Below, one piece after another: positions 59,620-64,000 of a stretch of 64,000 nt of DNA (position 1 is the stretch's first letter; every line of letters starts with the position of its first letter). The position numbers and the translations under genes are program-made. The notes under the pieces are model-generated. The model did not search any database. It was not told where the DNA came from and saw only the letters and a list, made by a program, of their open reading frames with translations. The stretch is from Promerops cafer (Eukaryota; Chordata; Aves; Passeriformes; Nectariniidae): contig VZSE01010018.1 in the NCBI GenBank assembly GCA_013398275.1, positions 1,123,256 to 1,187,255 of the forward strand, read 5' to 3'.

Positions 59620-62600
59620 TTCCTCTATCTCCCTCGGTTTCCAGCTAGAAAGTACCGAGTTCCCTGCTCTGCAAGGGTTTCCAGAGAGCCTGGCCGCGGT
59701 GTCTTTCACACGGACAACAGCCAGGTTCGGAAAGGAGGCACCGTTTATTCTGCGCACGGTGCAAGGTAGAAGCTTTCCACAAATCAAGCACACCCATTCT
59801 CAAAACTTTACTATAAATATGCATTTCAGCAAACAAATCACAGTTCACTGGCTACAAGTTACCTGGTTCTCTTATTAATGGTGAGGGGAGATTTCCTTCT
59901 TGCCCACCTGGCATTTAGACAAGTAAGGAGAATGCAGGTGAAACCTGCCCCTCAAAGGCATCTGGAGGGGCAGGATTGGTCACCACTCGAAGAAATGCAG
60001 TGTGAAGTACTGTGTGGGTTTGCTTCTCATCAGTCGTCCCTCTCCTCTGCTCTGCTCTGCTCCACTCTCATAAGGAGTAATGGATTTTCAGGTTCTTGCA
60101 GAGCAGGTTTCTGTTTCAGGTAGAAGTTTAAGTTAGAAGCTTTTTAAATGACAGAGTAGCTGGTAGCAAATAGCATCATGGAGAAAAATTTAGACTAAGT
60201 CCTATTACAGTTATCATCTCCAGCATCTCTGTTTCTCCTAAGTGATGGAAAGACACATAACCCAAAAGTAATTCCCAGGAGCTCACTTGTTAGAAGCTTC
60301 TGCTATATGCAAAGAAAGTGGCACCACGTTAACTTAATAGTAAAAAATGTATTTATCCTTCACATATGGTTAACATATAGTGATCTGCTTCATTCTCAGC
60401 AGAAGAAGGTGGAAACTCTTTGGAAAGGGAAAAGAAGGTTAAACCATTCAGTCTCCTTAATGACTCATGATCTGACTGTTTTCTAATTACTTAGGTAACT
60501 TAATTTATTTTCTTAATTTGTTTTGGATACTTTAATAATTTTTCTTGAAGTGGGACCATTGTCATTGTGCTCATTCTTAAGTGGGGGGAAACTCGTAATC
60601 GTTGTTTACAGTATTTCTTCGTCCATGTAACTCATGAGCAGCAGGCACTTTGTGTTTTATGCCACTGTCAGTGGATAGTGAGCAGAAAAAAAGGTTTAGC
60701 ACAAACAGGGCATACAATCAAACTGGATTTTGCTCATGATTTTGATATTTAATAGCAGCCATTTTTTAATACATAGGGACCATCTGAAATATGATGCTGC
60801 AGAGTGCAGATATGTAGGGATGTGTTTTAAAAAGAAACTGATACAAGCCCCTCATTTCAGAGATTTCTTCCTTTTCTGGAGCAGAGGCCAGGCTTTGGGA
60901 TCACTTTGGGATCACTTTGAGTTCTGTCCTTGTTACCATACCTGCCCAAGGACAGAACTCAAATGCCCTTTCCTGTATAATTCCCATTCTATTTCTCCTT
61001 AGCAAAGCAGCTTAATGAATTCAGTGTGTCAGTCAAGGCCTCCCCACCTGACTGACTCCCTGGAGGCTTGGCTGTTCCCTGCAGGATTACACAGCACAGG
61101 CCACCTGCCTGGGAGTCAAGTCAAGGGGAGCATCTCAGCTGGCTTTCTGCCCTACCATGCCAGAAGCTTCTGCAGAAGCCACTGACTCCCCTGTAGCTGG
61201 TTTGGGGTGCTGCAGAGTTTGAAGGCTCAGTCCACCACACGTATTCTGTAGTCCCTTGAAGGCAACACTTGGTCTTCAGCAGATGTGCTTAGAAGAAGTC
61301 CAGAAGCACCTAATTCTTTCCCTCTACATCTTCTCCATGACCTATTAGGACCTGGTCATGGATACTCCTGGACTCTGCACAGCAATGCCACACTTGTCTT
61401 GCATCTGCAAAATAGGCAGAACTAATCCTAGTGATCTTGCCCTTGTGTTTTTGGGCGTTACCACTGTGTCTTCTGTATCACCTTTTTTTACCTCCTCTTG
61501 TTTGTGAGAGGGAGGCCTGTCTCCATTTCCCTCCATTAGCTGAGGGAGTGCAACACTCAGGAATGGGATGTTCAGGATGTTCAGGAACAGAAGGGAACAT
61601 TCAGTGTTTCTGGAGAAAACAGCTTCATTTTGCACAGAAAAATTTAATATTCATTGGGCAATAGAAGGAGAGGCTTATTTGACTGGGAGAGAAAGCTATG
61701 GGCAGAATCTGCCCGACAGAGTGCCTCATGAGGAAGGCATCAGTGTGGTTGGGGCAGACACTGGAAGGCTGGTCTTTGTTTTCCTGGCATGCTGTGCTTT
61801 TGCCACTTCCCTGTAACAGCAGGCAAGGCTCATACTCCCTGGTGAGCACCCTCCCCTGAGGGTGGGCAGTGCAAGTTCAGACCTGCACAACTGCCTTGCA
61901 AAAGCTGCGATAAAGCCTCTCTGGATGCCCCTGAGTGAGGGCGTGCGAGGTGCTGCAATGCCAGGGGCTGCTAGTCCTGAGCTGCTTGCCTTGGATACCC
62001 GGGCTGGGCCACATCAAGTGGCCTTTGGCCACCACACACTGGGACCCCGACACCCGCCTGCCTCTGGCGTGACTGTAAAGGGGGTGTGCAGCCAGCTCCC
62101 TCTGAGGGGCTGGGCAAATGCTTGTTTATCCTTCTTAGTGCATCTGTTCGCTCTGGTAGTAAGCTGTTTATAACATTTCAAACGCTTTTCGGGGATTAAT
62201 TTCCTTCAAGGGGCTGTTCTTTTCCCCTGGTGCTTTGATAGGTGGAGGTAAACATGTTTTTGTCTGCAAGTAGCTTGAGGGAGAGAATTGTTCTTACAAT
62301 GTAAGAGCAGAGGCTGGTTTTAAAACAGTCTCCCATCAGATGTGAACTGGTGTCTGCAGGAAAAATCCTGCTACACTGGGGATTATCACTCAAACCCTAC
62401 ACCTGTGATGTGCTAAACACAGTTCAAGCATTCTGGTGCGTGGAATCAAATACAGCTTGTTTTCATTTGCAGGATGCTTTGCATCAGCTGTATCCCTGCA
62501 TTTGGAGAAAAGGGAATTGAGTTTGCAAATCATCCTCTTTTCTGCTGTTGTACAAAACAGGGTTTCATCTTTCTAGGGTTTACTTGGTGAGTGGTTTCTG

Positions 62601-64000
62601 CATTGTCTCAATCATTTTAAAGCCAGTGTCTAAAACTGAAACGCAGGATGCTGGGCTATGGTCAAAGCACAGTGTGATCCCGTCAACCCAGGATGATCAA
62701 TCTGTGTTTTCCTGCTATGAAGGAGGAAGGGAGAGAGGGATTGGGATCCTCTTTGTAGGTGGAGAGTAGAATCAATGTCTCTCTGAGAAGAGAGGTGATT
62801 GATGTTAGGAATTTAGAAGGTGCTAGAATCTGAAACCTCATTTTCAGTTTTTAACTCTGATAATGGTGCCTTAGTGCAAGCATGTTATCAAAATTGCAGA
62901 AGTCCCTGATAGTTCCTTTCCCTAATTAAACCATTGATCTTCTCCTGCTGTATATGCTTGGGAAAGGGAAGAATTTCACCAGCCTTCCAGTGACAGACAG
63001 TTCAGTGTCAGGCAGCTGGATAGAGGAGCATAGCCTTCAATTTAGGTGCAAAAGTTTCTATTAAAATTCCAGCATATGGCCTAAAGATTTCTGGCTCCTG
63101 TTGAGTGGCTGACTGGCCATGGCTGGGCAAGGGTGTGCTGAGTTCTTCATTAGTCACAAACTCACTCCCCAGCTGGAGGCAGCAGGAGCAGCTCGGGGCT
63201 TCTCCCAGGATCCACAACCCCGGAGAGCTGAACTACAAGGTGTGGGAGGAGTGCAAGGAGCTCCCAGCAGATGTCTCTGCCATGCAGCATTCCTTCTTCG
63301 GGATTGCTTTTGGTGTCTGACAGATACCTGCAGATTCATATAAAGCATAATAACCTTTAGCAGTAGTTATCCAAAGTCTTGTAAAGGCGTAAGTCATGAA
63401 AACGGTGCCACATTTTTATTACAGTTTCTTTAATTGCTTTAATATACCCATTTCACCGAACCCTCATGAAATAATTTTGAGGTTAACAATGAAATTACTA
63501 TTTCCCCTCTTATGAATACCGTTGCAGTGATACCAGTATAATGAACCCAGTAGATGTCTAGAAAAAACAATTTGAAAGAGAAAAGAGATTTTCACAAATT
63601 TTTTATCCGTCTCATTTTTCTTCTTGAATTTCACTTGGTCTGAATGCTGATGCAACTTTCTGTGGTGTGAAAAATAAAAACCAGAGACATTTTATTGAAG
63701 AAGCAAAGCAGTTTGGCACTTACTGGTCTGTTAGCTGAGAGTTTCTCTTCCTGTTTGACCGTGGTGAAGTGGGCCAGTGTTGCAAGGCCAAAAGGCAGCT
63801 GTGAGCTTGGCCGAATTCTCCCCAGCCACAGCAGCCTGGCGTAGTGGGCCTGAGTCGTGGCTTGGCTTGGATTCGTGCTGGTGCCTGGAACACATCATCC
63901 ACCTTCTGCTCAGCTTGGGGGTCCTGTGTGGGAGCAGGGAGAGTGGTACTGCACGGGGTGACAGGAAAGGGGCTCGCTCCTAGCAGTGTTTGCAGCACCT
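59620..64000. other. Region upstream of HSPA13, no gene recognised
   Basis: In human the next gene on this side is SAMSN1; no SAMSN1 exon was recognised before the window ends. Open frames at 59.4-59.9, 61.3-62.2 and 63.0-64.0 kb on both strands lack splice or family support. A perfect inverted repeat at 60916-60963 is listed separately. Confidence 0.4.
60916..60963. repeat. Perfect 17-bp inverted repeat (hairpin)
   Basis: TTTGAGTTCTGTCCTTG (60916-60932) and CAAGGACAGAACTCAAA (60947-60963) are exact inverse complements around a 14-nt loop. A short tandem copy of 'gggatcactttg' lies just left (60897-60919). The stem length and loop would suit an RNA hairpin or the end of a small palindromic element. 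Confidence 0.75.

Larger units (their letters stand above)
59140..59620 (-). promoter_or_regulatory. HSPA13: CpG-island promoter of HSPA13
   Basis: CpG-dense DNA around exon 1, with GGGCGGGG (SP1-type) near 59418 and several CGCG runs. No TATA box. Such islands often fire both ways, so a divergent plus-strand transcript is possible. Confidence 0.8.

Noticed and set aside
63008..63998. Open frames near the right edge, considered as SAMSN1 3' end
   Set aside because: No SH3/SAM-domain sequence or matching C-terminus was recognised.
1..64000. CRISPR arrays, operons, prophage or other prokaryotic systems
   Set aside because: Introns, CpG islands, CR1 and bird ERV sequence show vertebrate DNA; no regularly spaced repeats were seen.

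Overview
This is eukaryotic, vertebrate and almost certainly avian (probably songbird) DNA. It has intron-split genes with consensus GT/AG splice sites, CpG islands at promoters, many CR1 LINE 3' fragments of the bird type (ends related to ATTCTATGATTCT), and an avian ERVL-like solo LTR. Two intact genes and one broken gene were recognised. Their order, LIPI(-) - ABCC13(+) - HSPA13(-), is the conserved vertebrate neighbourhood known from human 21q11.2.

Region by region: 1-10.4 kb is intergenic, with a CR1 fragment and one solo LTR. 10.70-27.10 kb on the minus strand is lipase member I (LIPI): ten coding exons that join in phase to a 459-residue secreted PA-PLA1-type lipase with a complete Ser-Asp-His triad and the short lid of the LIPH/LIPI branch. 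27.1-31.6 kb holds no recognised gene, a long (GT)n microsatellite and an assembly gap (46 N) inside poly-T. A CR1 fragment and a CpG island follow at 31.6-32.5 kb; no coding exon could be assigned to the island. In human, RBM11 lies between LIPI and ABCC13, but no RBM11 exon was seen here.

33.2-48.4 kb on the plus strand holds the remains of ABCC13, a full-length ABCC (MRP-like) transporter gene. About 17 exons or exon remnants are readable. The gene is dead: it has in-frame stops, frameshifts, damaged splice sites, a ruined NBD1 Walker A, and one exon in which the first transmembrane domain is fused directly to NBD1, so most of TMD1 is deleted. NBD2 still shows Walker A, signature, Walker B and H-loop. 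This looks like a unitary pseudogene in mid-decay.

53.23-59.24 kb on the minus strand is HSPA13 (STCH): five exons that join in phase to 469 residues, an Hsp70 ATPase core with an N-terminal membrane/signal segment and no substrate-binding domain. Its promoter sits in a CpG island with a TGACGTGA (CRE/UPRE-like) site. CR1 insertions fill parts of introns 1 and 2. 59.9-64.0 kb shows no gene I recognise; the clearest structure there is a perfect 17-bp inverted repeat.

The genes do not form a pathway. They are neighbours by conserved synteny. I found no new multi-gene system; the most informative feature is the ABCC13 decay record. All exon boundaries were read by eye from splice consensus, reading phase and remembered family motifs; no alignment or database search was run.
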